Assembly: GCA_963766345.1 (NCBI GenBank)
Contig: CAVXZL010000010.1
Location: forward strand, 310,001-374,000
Direction: 5' to 3'
Length of the DNA: 64,000 nucleotides
Source: DASVFB01 sp963766345
GTDB lineage: Bacteria; Actinomycetota; Thermoleophilia; Gaiellales; Gaiellaceae
Part shown: piece by piece, positions 44,735 to 53,608 of the stretch
Numbering within the stretch: the stretch's first letter is position 1
Layout of the letters: each line of letters begins with the position of its first letter
Made by a program: the position numbers and the translations under genes
Notes under the pieces: model-generated
What the model was told of the DNA's origin: nothing
Database searches by the model: none
The model's input: the letters and a program-made list of their open reading frames with translations, nothing else

Positions 44735-47482
44735 ATGGCGTTCGAGATCGTCGGGAGGGAGGATGTTCTCGCCTCGGTCGATGCTTTCATCGGCGAGGCG
44801 GATGGAACACCTGCTGCGCTCGTCCTCGAGGGTGAGGCGGGCATCGGGAAGTCGACGGTCTGGCTCGCGGGCGTGGGGCGTGCCCGGGCTCGCGGATTGC
44901 GCGTGCTCTCGTCGCGGCCCACCGAGGCCGAATGCGGCCTCGCGCACGCCGGGCTCGGCGATCTGCTCGAGGCCGTCGCGGACGACGTGCTCCCGGCGCT
45001 GTCGCCGCCGCGCCGGCGTGCATTGGAGATCGCATTGCTGGTCGAGGACGCGCCGGCGGAAGGAGTGGATGCGCGCGCGCTCGCCGTGGCCGTCCGGAGC
45101 TCGCTGCAGCTGCTCGCCGAAGAGAGGCCGGTCCTGGTTGCAATCGACGATGTGCAGTGGTTCGACGCCTCGTCCGCGGACGCGCTCGCGTTCGCGCTGC
45201 GCAGACTCGGCGGCAGCCGCGTGCGGCTGCTGCTCGCCCGGCGACTCGTCGAGGGAGCGGAGCCGTCCGCGATCGAGCGGGCGCTCGATCCGGAGAGCGT
45301 CCGGCGCCTGGCCGTCGGGCCGTTGAGCGTGGGCGCGGTCCACCGTCTCCTTCGCGACCGGCTGAACAGGATCTTCGCGCGACAGACGCTGCTCCGGATC
45401 CACGAGCGCTCGGGAGGGAATCCTTTCTTCGCACTCGAGCTCGCCCGGGTTCTAGGAGACGACGTCGACCCACTTCGGCCGCTGCCCGTTCCCAAGACGC
45501 TCGACGAGCTCGTGCGCGGGAGGATCGCCGGACTCCCCGCATCGACGCGCAACGCGCTCGCGCTCGCCTCGGCGCTGGGGACACCGTCGGCCTCGCTGCT
45601 GGAACGCGCGGGCGTCGCAGTCAAGTCGCTCGAGCCCGCAATCGACGCTCACGTGATCGAGAGTGCGAGCGGCGCGATCCGTTTCACGCATCCGCTGCTG
45701 TCGTCGGTCGTGTACGCGGATCTCGGCGACCGACGCCCCGACGTTCACCACCGACTCGCCGAGGTCGTCGACGATCCGCTCGCGCGGGCGCGCCATCTCG
45801 CACTGGCGACCGAGGGGCCGGACGCCGACGTCGCAGCCGTCATCGACGATGCGGTGCGAATCGCGGGCGACCGCGGCGCGACGAGCGTCGGGGCGGAGCT
45901 CGCCGAGCACGCGCTGCGGCTGAGCGACGCCGAGGGGCGCCACCGGCGTGCGCTCGCGGCCGCGCGCACCCACCAGGGCGCGGGCGAATGGACGCGCGCC
46001 CGCGCCATCCTCACCGACGCGCTTGCGGAAGGCGATCTCGGTCCGCTGCGCGCCGAGGCACTCATGCTCCTCGCTGACCTCGAGGGGCTCGCGCGGGCCG
46101 TCGAGTTGCTCGAGGAGGCGCTGCGCGAGGCGACGACCCGACCGGCGCTCCAGGCGCGTATTCACTGCAAGCTCGCCTGGGCCGAGCGTTTCACGAAGGG
46201 CTTCGTCGGAGTGCGGCCGCATGGCGAGGCGGCGCTCCGGATCGCCGAGGATCTCGACGACGACAGCCTCCGCGTCGAGGCGCTCGGGATGCTCGTCTTC
46301 CTCGGCCTGGCGATCGGCGATCCCGAGGCGCCGGCGCAGGCCGCGCGAGCACGCGAGGTCGCGCTGGCCGTCGGCGACGCGCGGCTGCTGCACGAGTCGA
46401 ACGACGCGGTCGCGGGCGTCCTCGAGGTGCGCAGGAGCGTCGAGGAGGCACGCGCGCTCCTCGAGCGTGAGTACGCGTACTGGCGCGAACGCGACGAGTT
46501 GCGGGCCGCGGGCACGCTGTTCGAACTCGCGCACATCGAGCTGTGGGGCAACCGCTGGGAGCTCGCGGCCGAGTACGCCGACCGTGCGTACGAGCTGTTC
46601 GTCCAGTACGGGCTCGAGGTGCCGTGGATCCACGTGCCGATCTCCATGATCGGGGCCCATCGCGGCCGTCTCGAGGAGGCCCGCACGCACTCCGAGCGAG
46701 CGCTGCAGCTCGGCGACGAGCAGTTCGGACGGCACACGCCCGTGCATCTGGGCACCCTCGGCGTCGTCGCTCTTCAGGCGGGCGACCCGCATGCGGCCGT
46801 CGAGTGGTTCGATGAGGCGGAGGCGACGACGACCAGGATCGGCTGGAGCGAGGCTGGCAAGCGGTGGTGGGTGCCCGACCACGTCGAGGCGCTGCTCGCT
46901 CTCGAGCGGCCGGACGAGGCCGAGCGCGTCCTCGACGTGTGGGAGGCAGACGCGCGACGACTCGAACGAGGCTGGGTGCTCGCGCACGTCACTCGTTGCC
47001 GAGGGCTCGTGGCGGCCGGGCGGGGAGACGTGTCCGGCGCAGCTTCGCTCCTCGAGGACGCCGTCGAGCAGCACGAGACGTTCGCGGATGCCTTCGGGCG
47101 GGCACGAGCGTTGCTCGCGCTCGGCGTCGTCCGGCGGCGGCAGCGGCAGAAGCGCGCAGCCCGCGACGCGATCGACGCAGCGCTCTCCGGGTTCGAGCGG
47201 CTCGGCGCGGCGACCTGGATCGAGAAGGCGCGCGCCGAACTCGGCCGGATCGGCGGCCGGACCCGCATGGAGGGCCTGACTCCCGCCGAGCAACGCGTCG
47301 CGGCGCTCGTCGCCGAGGGCCGCACGAACCGCGAGGTCGCCGCCGCGCTCTTCCTCGGGGAACGGACGGTGGAGACGCACCTCTCTCACGTGTACGCCAA
47401 GCTCGGCGTGCGCTCGCGGGCCGCGCTCGCCCGTGCGTTCGCGTCCGAGCAAAGTTCAGGGAGACTCACGATTTCAAGCTGA
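44735..47482 (+). CDS. Large LuxR-family (LAL/MalT-like) ATPase transcription regulator
   Basis: A 915-residue regulator built like the one at 8.4-11.1 kb. The ATPase has Walker A LEGEAGIGKSTVW near residue 30 and Walker B PVLVAIDDVQWFD near 135. A long helical-repeat middle follows. The C-terminal LuxR helix-turn-helix starts LTPAEQRVAALVAEGRTNRE. The ATG at 44735 has GAGGA just upstream and opens the conserved VGREDVL; an ATG 20 codons earlier is less likely. It is divergent from the hut operon, which it may regulate; this is an inference from position only. Confidence 0.9.
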   Translation: MAFEIVGREDVLASVDAFIGEADGTPAALVLEGEAGIGKSTVWLAGVGRARARGLRVLSSRPTEAECGLAHAGLGDLLEAVADDVLPALSPPRRRALEIALLVEDAPAEGVDARALAVAVRSSLQLLAEERPVLVAIDDVQWFDASSADALAFALRRLGGSRVRLLLARRLVEGAEPSAIERALDPESVRRLAVGPLSVGAVHRLLRDRLNRIFARQTLLRIHERSGGNPFFALELARVLGDDVDPLRPLPVPKTLDELVRGRIAGLPASTRNALALASALGTPSASLLERAGVAVKSLEPAIDAHVIESASGAIRFTHPLLSSVVYADLGDRRPDVHHRLAEVVDDPLARARHLALATEGPDADVAAVIDDAVRIAGDRGATSVGAELAEHALRLSDAEGRHRRALAAARTHQGAGEWTRARAILTDALAEGDLGPLRAEALMLLADLEGLARAVELLEEALREATTRPALQARIHCKLAWAERFTKGFVGVRPHGEAALRIAEDLDDDSLRVEALGMLVFLGLAIGDPEAPAQAARAREVALAVGDARLLHESNDAVAGVLEVRRSVEEARALLEREYAYWRERDELRAAGTLFELAHIELWGNRWELAAEYADRAYELFVQYGLEVPWIHVPISMIGAHRGRLEEARTHSERALQLGDEQFGRHTPVHLGTLGVVALQAGDPHAAVEWFDEAEATTTRIGWSEAGKRWWVPDHVEALLALERPDEAERVLDVWEADARRLERGWVLAHVTRCRGLVAAGRGDVSGAASLLEDAVEQHETFADAFGRARALLALGVVRRRQRQKRAARDAIDAALSGFERLGAATWIEKARAELGRIGGRTRMEGLTPAEQRVAALVAEGRTNREVAAALFLGERTVETHLSHVYAKLGVRSRAALARAFASEQSSGRLTISS

Positions 47483-47506
47483 ACGCACTCGCCTACGGTC
47501 GAGCGC

Positions 47507-47767
47507 GTGCCCAGCTACCTCGTCGAGACGTTCCTCGCCCGCGGCGCCGCAGGTGAACGTGAAGCGCGCGAGCGGCAGGCGCACTCGGCGGCGTGTGCGC
47601 TGACGCACGTCAGGTTCGAACGATCCATCTACGTTCCTGAGGACGAGATCTGCTTCTTCGTCTTCGCGGCGCCTTCGGGTCGCGAGGCTGCGCTGGTCGC
47701 GCAGCGCGCCGGCCTCGATCCGCTCCGCGTGGTCGAGGCGGTCTCGTCCGGGGAGGAGGAGACATGA
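47507..47767 (+). CDS. Small DUF4242-like protein
   Basis: An 86-residue soluble protein. It opens PSYLVETFLAR and continues with VPEDEICFFVFAAPSGREAA and a terminal GLDPLRVVEAVSS, the pattern of the DUF4242/SCO4226-like ferredoxin-fold family, some members of which bind nickel. The start is GTG. Its stop overlaps the start of the haloperoxidase-like gene in ATGA, so the two are translationally coupled. It follows the LuxR regulator by 24 bases. Confidence 0.75.
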   Translation: MPSYLVETFLARGAAGEREARERQAHSAACALTHVRFERSIYVPEDEICFFVFAAPSGREAALVAQRAGLDPLRVVEAVSSGEEET

Positions 47768-49038
47768 AGAAGCTGATGCTGCTCGCGGTCGTCGCCGCGG
47801 CGCTGTACGGCCCGGTCGCCGCACGTGCGGACACCGTCACGACCTGGAACCGGACGATGGTCGCCGCGCTCGACACGGCAGGGACGCCGCCGCCGCCGGC
47901 GATGCGTGCTGCGGCGATCGTTCAGGCATCGGTGTTCGACGCGGTCAACGGAATCGCGCGTCGCTACACGGCCGTGCATGTTCAGCCCGCCGCCCCGCAT
48001 GGCGCGTCACGTGCTGCGGCTGCAGCGAGCGCGGCGCACGAGGCGCTCGTCGCCCTGTTCCCAGCGCAGCAGGCCACTTTCGATCAACGGCTCGCCGAGA
48101 CGCTCGCGCAGCTCTCGGACGACGACGGCGGTGGCCAGTCGATCGCCCGCGGCCTCACGTGGGGGAAGACGGTCGCGGACCAGATCCTGGCCTGGCGGGC
48201 GAGCGACGGGTTCTCCGCGCTGCTGCCGCCCTATCTCGCGGCCGCCACGCCCGGGCGGTGGCAGCCGACGCCACCTGCGTTCGCCGGGCCGTTGTTCCGG
48301 CAGTTCGCGACGATGACGCCCTGGGCGCTCACCTCGCCCTCGCAGTTCCTGCCCGCGGCGCCGCCGCCGTTGAGCAGCGCGCAGTTTGCGCGGGACTTCA
48401 ACGAGGTGAAGACGCTTGGCAGCCTGACCAGCACGCTGCGGACGCCGTTTCAGACTGAGACCGCGAAGTTCTGGCAGGCCGATACCCCGGCCGCCATCTG
48501 GGACCGCGTCGCCGACGACCTCGCCGAACAAAGCGACGCGTCGCTGGTGACAAACGCCCGTGTACTGGCGGTGACGAACATGGCGCTCGCCGATGCTGTG
48601 ATCGCTATCTGGAACGCGAAGAACAACTTCGACACTTGGCGGCCGATCACGGCGATCCAACAAGCCGCGACCGACGGCAACCCGGACACCAGTCCCGACG
48701 CCGGCTGGACGCCGCTGATCGCAACCCCGGCGTTCCAGGAGTACCCGGCCGGCCATCCGGGCGTGAGCAGCGCAGGTGCATCGGTGCTCGCCCACTTCTA
48801 CGGCAACGACACACCGTTCACCGCCACCTCGTTCGCGTTGCCGAGCGTCGAGCACAGCTTCAGCAGCTTCTCGTCCGCGGTCGCGGAGGTCGAGAACGCG
48901 CGCGTCTGGGGCGGCATCCACTTCCGTTTCGCCACTGACACCGCCACCACAATGGGCGCCCAAGTCGCCGATTACGTCCTCCGCACCCAGCTGCTTCGCA
49001 TCCACGGCCGCGGCGGCGACGAGAACAATGACGAGTAG
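47764..49038 (+). CDS. Secreted vanadium-dependent haloperoxidase / PAP2-like protein
   Basis: A 424-residue exported protein with a signal peptide (KLMLLAVVAAALYGPVAARA). The vanadate/phosphate site is complete: K286 in KNNFDTWRP (K-x6-RP), H331 in EYPAGHPGVSSA, and R380 with H386 in NARVWGGIHFRFATD. These bind vanadate in haloperoxidases and phosphate in acid phosphatases of the same fold. The long N-terminal helical part and the spacing fit the haloperoxidase branch. The substrate and halide cannot be read. It is coupled to the DUF4242-like gene and ends in a strong hairpin. Confidence 0.85.
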   Translation: MKKLMLLAVVAAALYGPVAARADTVTTWNRTMVAALDTAGTPPPPAMRAAAIVQASVFDAVNGIARRYTAVHVQPAAPHGASRAAAAASAAHEALVALFPAQQATFDQRLAETLAQLSDDDGGGQSIARGLTWGKTVADQILAWRASDGFSALLPPYLAAATPGRWQPTPPAFAGPLFRQFATMTPWALTSPSQFLPAAPPPLSSAQFARDFNEVKTLGSLTSTLRTPFQTETAKFWQADTPAAIWDRVADDLAEQSDASLVTNARVLAVTNMALADAVIAIWNAKNNFDTWRPITAIQQAATDGNPDTSPDAGWTPLIATPAFQEYPAGHPGVSSAGASVLAHFYGNDTPFTATSFALPSVEHSFSSFSSAVAEVENARVWGGIHFRFATDTATTMGAQVADYVLRTQLLRIHGRGGDENNDE

Positions 49039-49060
49039 AAAGACGACGAAAGAGAAGAGC

Positions 49061-49091
49061 GTGAACCGCGGCCGCCGCGGCCGCGGTTCAC
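49061..49091 (+). terminator. Terminator hairpin
   Basis: A perfect 13-bp stem, GTGAACCGCGGCC/GGCCGCGGTTCAC, with a five-base loop, 22 bases after the haloperoxidase-like gene. Confidence 0.82.
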
Positions 49092-49412
49092 CCCGCGATT
49101 CCCGAGGAGTCCATCTCGTTCGCCAGTCAGCGCGCCGCGCGCGTCAATGCGTTTGCCGAAGTGGCAAATCAGCTTCAGCCGGGGAATGTTCGGGCAAGAA
49201 GCTGGCGGAAGCGATCGCCCAAGACTCAAGCCCGCGGTGCCAGGGCCGACACGCCGCTCCAAGGGACGCCGTAAGCAGAGGGAGCGGACGCTTGGATCCA
49301 CTCAGCGAACCACGGGCGGCGACGACGCAGTTCTTTCGGCTCCGTCGCATCTACGTTGGATGCGGGACCGCGAGTGCTGAGAAGCATCGTCTCGCTGCGC
49401 TTCACAGCTACA
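49092..49412. other. Intergenic stretch with no gene found
   Basis: No gene, RNA or promoter can be supported here. The short frames are without ribosome sites. The only structure is the 13-base motif TGAGAAGCATCGT at 49378-49390, which recurs at 49447-49459. Confidence 0.5.
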
Positions 49413-49453
49413 CTTCTCACCCAGGTCCCGGTGACACGAACCTGGGTGAGAAG
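49413..49453. terminator. Long hairpin after the sialidase-like gene
   Basis: A perfect 14-bp stem, CTTCTCACCCAGGT/ACCTGGGTGAGAAG, with a 13-base loop, 16 bases past the stop of the minus-strand gene. It may serve as its terminator. The flanking direct repeat of TGAGAAGCATCGT suggests it could also be a REP- or MITE-like element. Confidence 0.6.
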
Positions 49454-49468
49454 CATCGTTCGGTCTTG

Positions 49469-51244
49469 CTAGGGCGTGGGCGTCGCGCTGACGATCTGTT
49501 GCTGGTAGTTCGACGGGTTCGTGCCGTCGTCGTACGTCGAGACGGACGTTGTGTACGTCGCGGTGTTGGACGCGTCCACTCCGAAATAGTCGCCGATGAA
49601 TGTCGTCGAGCTGCAGATGCAGCCGGGGTGCGGCGCCGAGAGTTGCGGGTCCCAGGTGTGCGGGGAGAGCCGCAGGTTGTAGCCGAGCGGCGTCAGTGCC
49701 TCGTCGTAGAACTGGATCGCCGTGTTGATGCAGTAGTTGGTCGCGCCGTACGGCTGGTTCGGGTCGAACTGCAGGCCCGCTGCCGTCGCGTCGGGCGTGC
49801 CTGGGGCGGCGCACGGGAGGCGGCGGTCGTAGAACGCGACGGCAACCCGCCCGGTGGGTGTCACCGATAAGTTCGGCTGCAGCGCCTCGGTCGGGCCCGT
49901 GTTGTCGTTCACTCGAAGCGGCGCCGTCCAGTCGAGGCCGCCGTCGTAGGAAGCGATCACGTACACGTTGGACAGCCCGCTCGCGCCGTCCTCGTACGAC
50001 ACGTAAAGCGGGTACGCGTTGCCCGACACGCTCGTCGACGTCCTTCCAACCGCGGTCTTGCCGACCGCGAACGTGTTGACGATGCCCTCGCGGAAGCTCG
50101 TGTTCTGGTACGTCGGGGGGTTGATCCCCTGCGTCACCGTGAACGGGCCCTCCCACGTGCGACCGCAGTCTTTGGACGAGACCAGGTCGACGTCTGCGTG
50201 CGAGAAACCCTGCTGCGGCGGGCCGTTGGTGATCGTGGTGTAGACGGTGCCGTCGGGTGCGACGTGCGGCAGCAGGTACGAGTCCCACGGTTTGCCCGCC
50301 CGCGTCGGCAGGACGAGCGGTGTCGACCAGTCGCTGTGCGTGCCGTCGGGATTCGCGTGCGCCGTCGCGACGAAGACGTACGACGGGTTGTAGACGAAAA
50401 TCGTCCACATCGCATAGACCGTGTCGCGACACGGGCTGTTCGGGTTCGTGTCGATCGTGATCCACTGCTTGTCCGGATCCGACGTGTTCGCGTTCTTCGC
50501 CGTCGCGATGTAGTCCGGGTGACCGTTGTGCGTCGTGAGCCAGTCGTTTGGCCCTGTGCTGCCGTGGGGGCGCACCGACACCGAGATCGCCTCGGGCGGA
50601 ACGGTCGGGTTCGTCTGGTTCGAGCCGTTGTTGTAGACGTGTGCGCCGCTCTTCGAGTAAGCGAAGTTGTACGGCAACATCAGCGAGTAGAAGTTGCCGT
50701 AGTGATCGAACGAGCCGACCGGATCGGTGTTGTCGGTCCAGCCTTCATAGCCAGGGACGTGGGCCTGCGTCGGCCAGGTCGCGCCGCCGTCGAAGGACTC
50801 GTAGAAGCCGACCAGGTGGTTGTATCCCTCCGCGTTGACCAACCACTTGCTCATCCCGATCAGGTGGCTCGAATTCGTCGGGTCGACGCGAATGTCCGAC
50901 TCCGAGTGATCTTTGACGAGCATCGGCGAGTTGGCCGCGCCCAGGGCATCTTGCGTGGGGTACGGCCCCAGCGACTCGCCTGTCGTGGCGCCGGGGCAGA
51001 CCGTGCCGCCGCCGTTCGGGTATCCCTGGTCGGCCGGCAGCGCGTCGAAATACGCCACCTCGGGCCGATAGCAACTGACCTTCTGCGTCGTCGCGTCGAC
51101 GGCGGTCGTGCCGCTCGAGACGAAGCTCGCCGCGAACTGGGCGTCAGGCTGCGTTCGCGCTGCCGACGTCGCCGCGCCGGCCGCAACTGCGACACAGACC
51201 GCCGCCACCGCCGCTGCCGCGACGGGATACACGCCTCTGTGCAT
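49469..51244 (-). CDS. Secreted sialidase/BNR-propeller-like protein
   Basis: A 591-residue exported protein. The ATG at 51244 has GAGGAGGGAG upstream and opens a signal peptide (YPVAAAAVAAVCVAVAAGAA); an in-frame ATG 50 codons earlier is spurious. Asp-box-like motifs are ESFDGGATWPTQ, SSKDCGRTWEGPF and ASYDGGLDWTAP. SDIRVDPTNSSHLIG and CICSSTTFIGDYFGVDAS are typical of this actinobacterial exo-sialidase-like group. Whether it cleaves sugars is unknown. A truncated relative of its C-terminus lies just upstream on the opposite strand. Confidence 0.8.
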   Translation of the reverse strand: MHRGVYPVAAAAVAAVCVAVAAGAATSAARTQPDAQFAASFVSSGTTAVDATTQKVSCYRPEVAYFDALPADQGYPNGGGTVCPGATTGESLGPYPTQDALGAANSPMLVKDHSESDIRVDPTNSSHLIGMSKWLVNAEGYNHLVGFYESFDGGATWPTQAHVPGYEGWTDNTDPVGSFDHYGNFYSLMLPYNFAYSKSGAHVYNNGSNQTNPTVPPEAISVSVRPHGSTGPNDWLTTHNGHPDYIATAKNANTSDPDKQWITIDTNPNSPCRDTVYAMWTIFVYNPSYVFVATAHANPDGTHSDWSTPLVLPTRAGKPWDSYLLPHVAPDGTVYTTITNGPPQQGFSHADVDLVSSKDCGRTWEGPFTVTQGINPPTYQNTSFREGIVNTFAVGKTAVGRTSTSVSGNAYPLYVSYEDGASGLSNVYVIASYDGGLDWTAPLRVNDNTGPTEALQPNLSVTPTGRVAVAFYDRRLPCAAPGTPDATAAGLQFDPNQPYGATNYCINTAIQFYDEALTPLGYNLRLSPHTWDPQLSAPHPGCICSSTTFIGDYFGVDASNTATYTTSVSTYDDGTNPSNYQQQIVSATPTP

Positions 51245-51686
51245 ATCTCCCTCCTCGGTGCGGGAACGGCGGATTCTTACCGAATGAAGCCGGGCGCCGC
51301 GTTTGTTACCCGCCCTCGCTCTCGGCGCCGGCGGTCGGCGGCCGCCACATGACCTTCTTTTCTGCTTTCTTGAGGCGCGCTCGGCCTCCGACACTTCTAC
51401 GAGCGACTCACCTCATGGGTGCGCGACCTGGCGCCGAACCACGCGGCACCGGCTTGCGGTCTCGACCCTCGAACGCGAACTCGGCTTTCAGCTTCTCCCG
51501 TTCGAGAGGACGCATTACAACGGGCTCATTCGCGCGTGCCCAGACACGCATCAAGCCGTCTTAGCCGCCGCAGTCGAACGAGGCGGGATGACGTCAACGA
51601 CATCGACGCGGAGGTACTCGCCGGCCGCTGACGATCAGCGGCGACATCGGGTCACGCCACGCTCGCACGGGTCGGCTCGTATCTTC

Positions 51687-51962
51687 GGAACCGAAACTAG
51701 TCCCTGGGATCCGGAGCAGCCGGGACAGCACCTCGGCGGCCTGTCCCAGTATCCGTGCGCAGGGGCGCGGGACCCGAGCCCGGCCGGCGCGGGCTTCATC
51801 GGCGACTACTTCGGACTGACGATCTCCGCTGGGAACGTCTACCCGCGCGTGGTCTCGACGCACTACCCTTCTGACGTCACGGCTGACGAGGGCGGCCCCG
51901 TCTACTACCAGCAGCAAGTGCTTGCGACGGTGCCGCGCAGCGACTTCGGAACGGGCTACTGA
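51687..51962 (+). pseudogene. C-terminal remnant of a second sialidase-like gene
   Basis: About 90 codons ending in TGA resemble the last part of the protein encoded at 49469-51244: WDPEQPG (compare TWDPQLS), AGFIGDYFGLTISAGNVY (compare TFIGDYFGVDASNTATY) and VYYQQQVLATVPRS (compare NYQQQIVSATPTP). The open frame extends upstream to 51303 without similarity or a ribosome site. The body of the gene is missing, so this is a fragment left by deletion or recombination. Confidence 0.7.
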
Positions 51963-51968
51963 GACTCT

Positions 51969-51999
51969 GGAGGGACGGTCACCCGCTGGCCGGCCCTCC
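51969..51999. terminator. Hairpin between convergent sequences
   Basis: A stem GGAGGG/CCCTCC with further CGG/CCG pairing, between the sialidase remnant (+) and the hypothetical gene (-). It is imperfect. Confidence 0.5.
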
Positions 52000-52006
52000 C
52001 GCCGAT

Positions 52007-53149
52007 TCAGAGATTGCCGTCCGGGACGACGCCGTGCCGGAAGCTCGCCACCTGTTCCGGAGTGAACGGCGGGCGGGCTAGGGCGTCGTCGAGGTGGAAC
52101 GCGCGGAAGAGGTGCGAGATGTAGTGCATCCGTTGGTGGAGGTCGGACCAGTCGTGAGCGCCGCAGTCGTCGGGGGTAGGCGGGACCGGTTCGAACTGCG
52201 CGACGAGCGCGATCAGCTCTGGATTCGTCGGCGCTCGAAGAAGGTCGGGAAACGGGTCGGCGAGGTTCGCGCCGAGCGCCAGCAATCGACCCGGCAGCGA
52301 GAGCACCATGAACGCCTCCGAGATCACGTGCCGAGCGACGCGCGTCGACGCGCGCTGCAGCGCTGACGCGAGGCCGTCGAAGACGGCGACGGCCGGTCGC
52401 CGCACACCTTTCCACCATCCCTCCGCGGCGGGGAAGAGGGCGACGAGCACCCGCAGGCCGAGCTGCTCCTGCGTCACGAACGGCGCGTTCAGCGCTTCAC
52501 CGATCTGCTCCTGGAGCCGGGTCTGTTCGTGGAGGCCGATCTCGAGGCTCGCGAGCACGCCCAGCTCGGCATGAGCCTTGGGGTCGGGCTCGGCACGCTG
52601 TTGCTCGTAATGGATGAACGCCTGGCGCAGCAGGCGCTGGCCATCGGGCGGCTCGCCGTCGGTGAGCCCGTCCACGAAGGCCTCGATCGGTTCGGCCCGT
52701 TCCAGGCGGCGTGCGAACTGGAGCCCGATCTCGGCGAACACCTCGAGGTTGCCGCGCGCCACTGCGTCGCTCGCGCGTCCGACCGCGTCGAACGGTGTGT
52801 GCAGCTCGGCCGTCAGACGGCCGAGTCGCGTCTCGGGCTGGAGTAGACCGAGCCGCAGCAGCCGGCGCCACAGCGTCTGGACCGGGTGCAGGAACCAGCG
52901 CCCCTCGGACAGCAGGCGCTGCGCGTCGTCAAGGAGGTCCTCGCCTCGGATCGTCTGGCCCGCCTGTCGCGAAGCCCACGTCGCGTACGCGCACCAGTTC
53001 GCGCCTGGCCCGCCACTTTGTTCCGCGAACGCCGCGGCGAGCCGCGCATAGCACTCGGTGATCTCCAGGTTGCGGATGACCGGGCCCGCAATCGCGCCGA
53101 TCCTGAGGACATCGGCGGTCGTCGGCGCGAGCGCTGCCTCTGAGCGCAC
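52007..53149 (-). CDS. Hypothetical protein
   Basis: A 380-residue soluble, mainly helical protein that I do not recognise. It has no signal peptide and no membrane segment. Notable stretches are NLEITECYARLAAAFAEQSG with GANWCAYATWASRQAGQTIR near the N-terminus, and HDWSDLHQRMHYISHLFRAF near the C-terminus. The start is GTG without a clear ribosome site. It lies alone inside the putative island, next to gene remnants. No function can be proposed. Confidence 0.65.
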   Translation of the reverse strand: MRSEAALAPTTADVLRIGAIAGPVIRNLEITECYARLAAAFAEQSGGPGANWCAYATWASRQAGQTIRGEDLLDDAQRLLSEGRWFLHPVQTLWRRLLRLGLLQPETRLGRLTAELHTPFDAVGRASDAVARGNLEVFAEIGLQFARRLERAEPIEAFVDGLTDGEPPDGQRLLRQAFIHYEQQRAEPDPKAHAELGVLASLEIGLHEQTRLQEQIGEALNAPFVTQEQLGLRVLVALFPAAEGWWKGVRRPAVAVFDGLASALQRASTRVARHVISEAFMVLSLPGRLLALGANLADPFPDLLRAPTNPELIALVAQFEPVPPTPDDCGAHDWSDLHQRMHYISHLFRAFHLDDALARPPFTPEQVASFRHGVVPDGNL

Positions 53150-53159
53150 GAGGACAGCG

Positions 53160-53323
53160 TCTCACACCGCCGTCTGCGTCGGGACCGCCGCTTGCCCCTA
53201 CAACGCTGTGATCTCCGCCTACCAGTGCCAGCTCAAGCTGCCTGCCAAGGCGGGCAACTACGTCCTCACCGTCTAGCAACAACTCGGCGGCGACTGGGTC
53301 GCGCTCGCCAACAGCCCATCACT
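53160..53323 (+). pseudogene. Remnant of an exported protein C-terminus
   Basis: In one frame the sequence reads TAVCVGTAACPYNAVISAYQ, a short linker, LPAKAGNYVLTV, then TAG, then QQLGGDWVALANSPSL and TGA. The cysteine pairs and the strand pattern look like the last domain of an exported protein. The TAG would be CAG in an intact gene. No start or upstream part exists, so it is a decayed gene end. Confidence 0.45.
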
Positions 53324-53460
53324 CTGAAGTAGGCGCCCGCACGCGGGAAGGCGGGGCCGATTTGGCGGTCCCCGCTTTCCCCGCCCGCAGTGGGAACGGT
53401 TTGTGCCCGTCGCGGCGATGAGCTGCTCCGTCAGCCGTCCCGAGACCGCCGCAGCACAGC

Positions 53461-53488
53461 AGCGGAGCGCCTTTCGAGGCGCTCCGCT
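53461..53488 (-). terminator. tRNA terminator hairpin
   Basis: A perfect 12-bp stem, AGCGGAGCGCCT/AGGCGCTCCGCT, with a four-base loop, just beyond the 3' end of tRNA-Ser(CGA) on the minus strand. Confidence 0.8.
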
Positions 53489-53496
53489 TCGGTGAG

Positions 53497-53585
53497 CGGA
53501 GGGGGAGGGATTTGAACCCTCGTCGGACCTAACGGCCCGAAACGGTTTTCGAGACCGCCGCATTCGACCGCTCTGCCACCCCTCC
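53497..53585 (-). tRNA. tRNA-Ser (anticodon CGA)
   Basis: Complete class II tRNA of 89 bases. The acceptor GGAGGGG pairs with CCCCTCC and the discriminator is G. The anticodon loop CTCGAAA sits on the stem GCGGT/ACCGT. A long variable arm follows, and the T-arm is GAGGGTTCAAATCCCTC. It reads UCG. CCA is not encoded. Its 3' half is copied at 34042-34103, so this gene is a likely integration site. Confidence 0.95.
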
Positions 53586-53608
53586 GAGGCGACCCCGCGG
53601 GGTCGTGA

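Noticed and set aside
51349..51631. LysR-like helix-turn-helix string STLERELGFQLL
   Set aside because: Only about 12 residues look familiar, no complete domain or start is present, and the frame runs into the sialidase remnant. It may be a decayed gene but is too weak to call.
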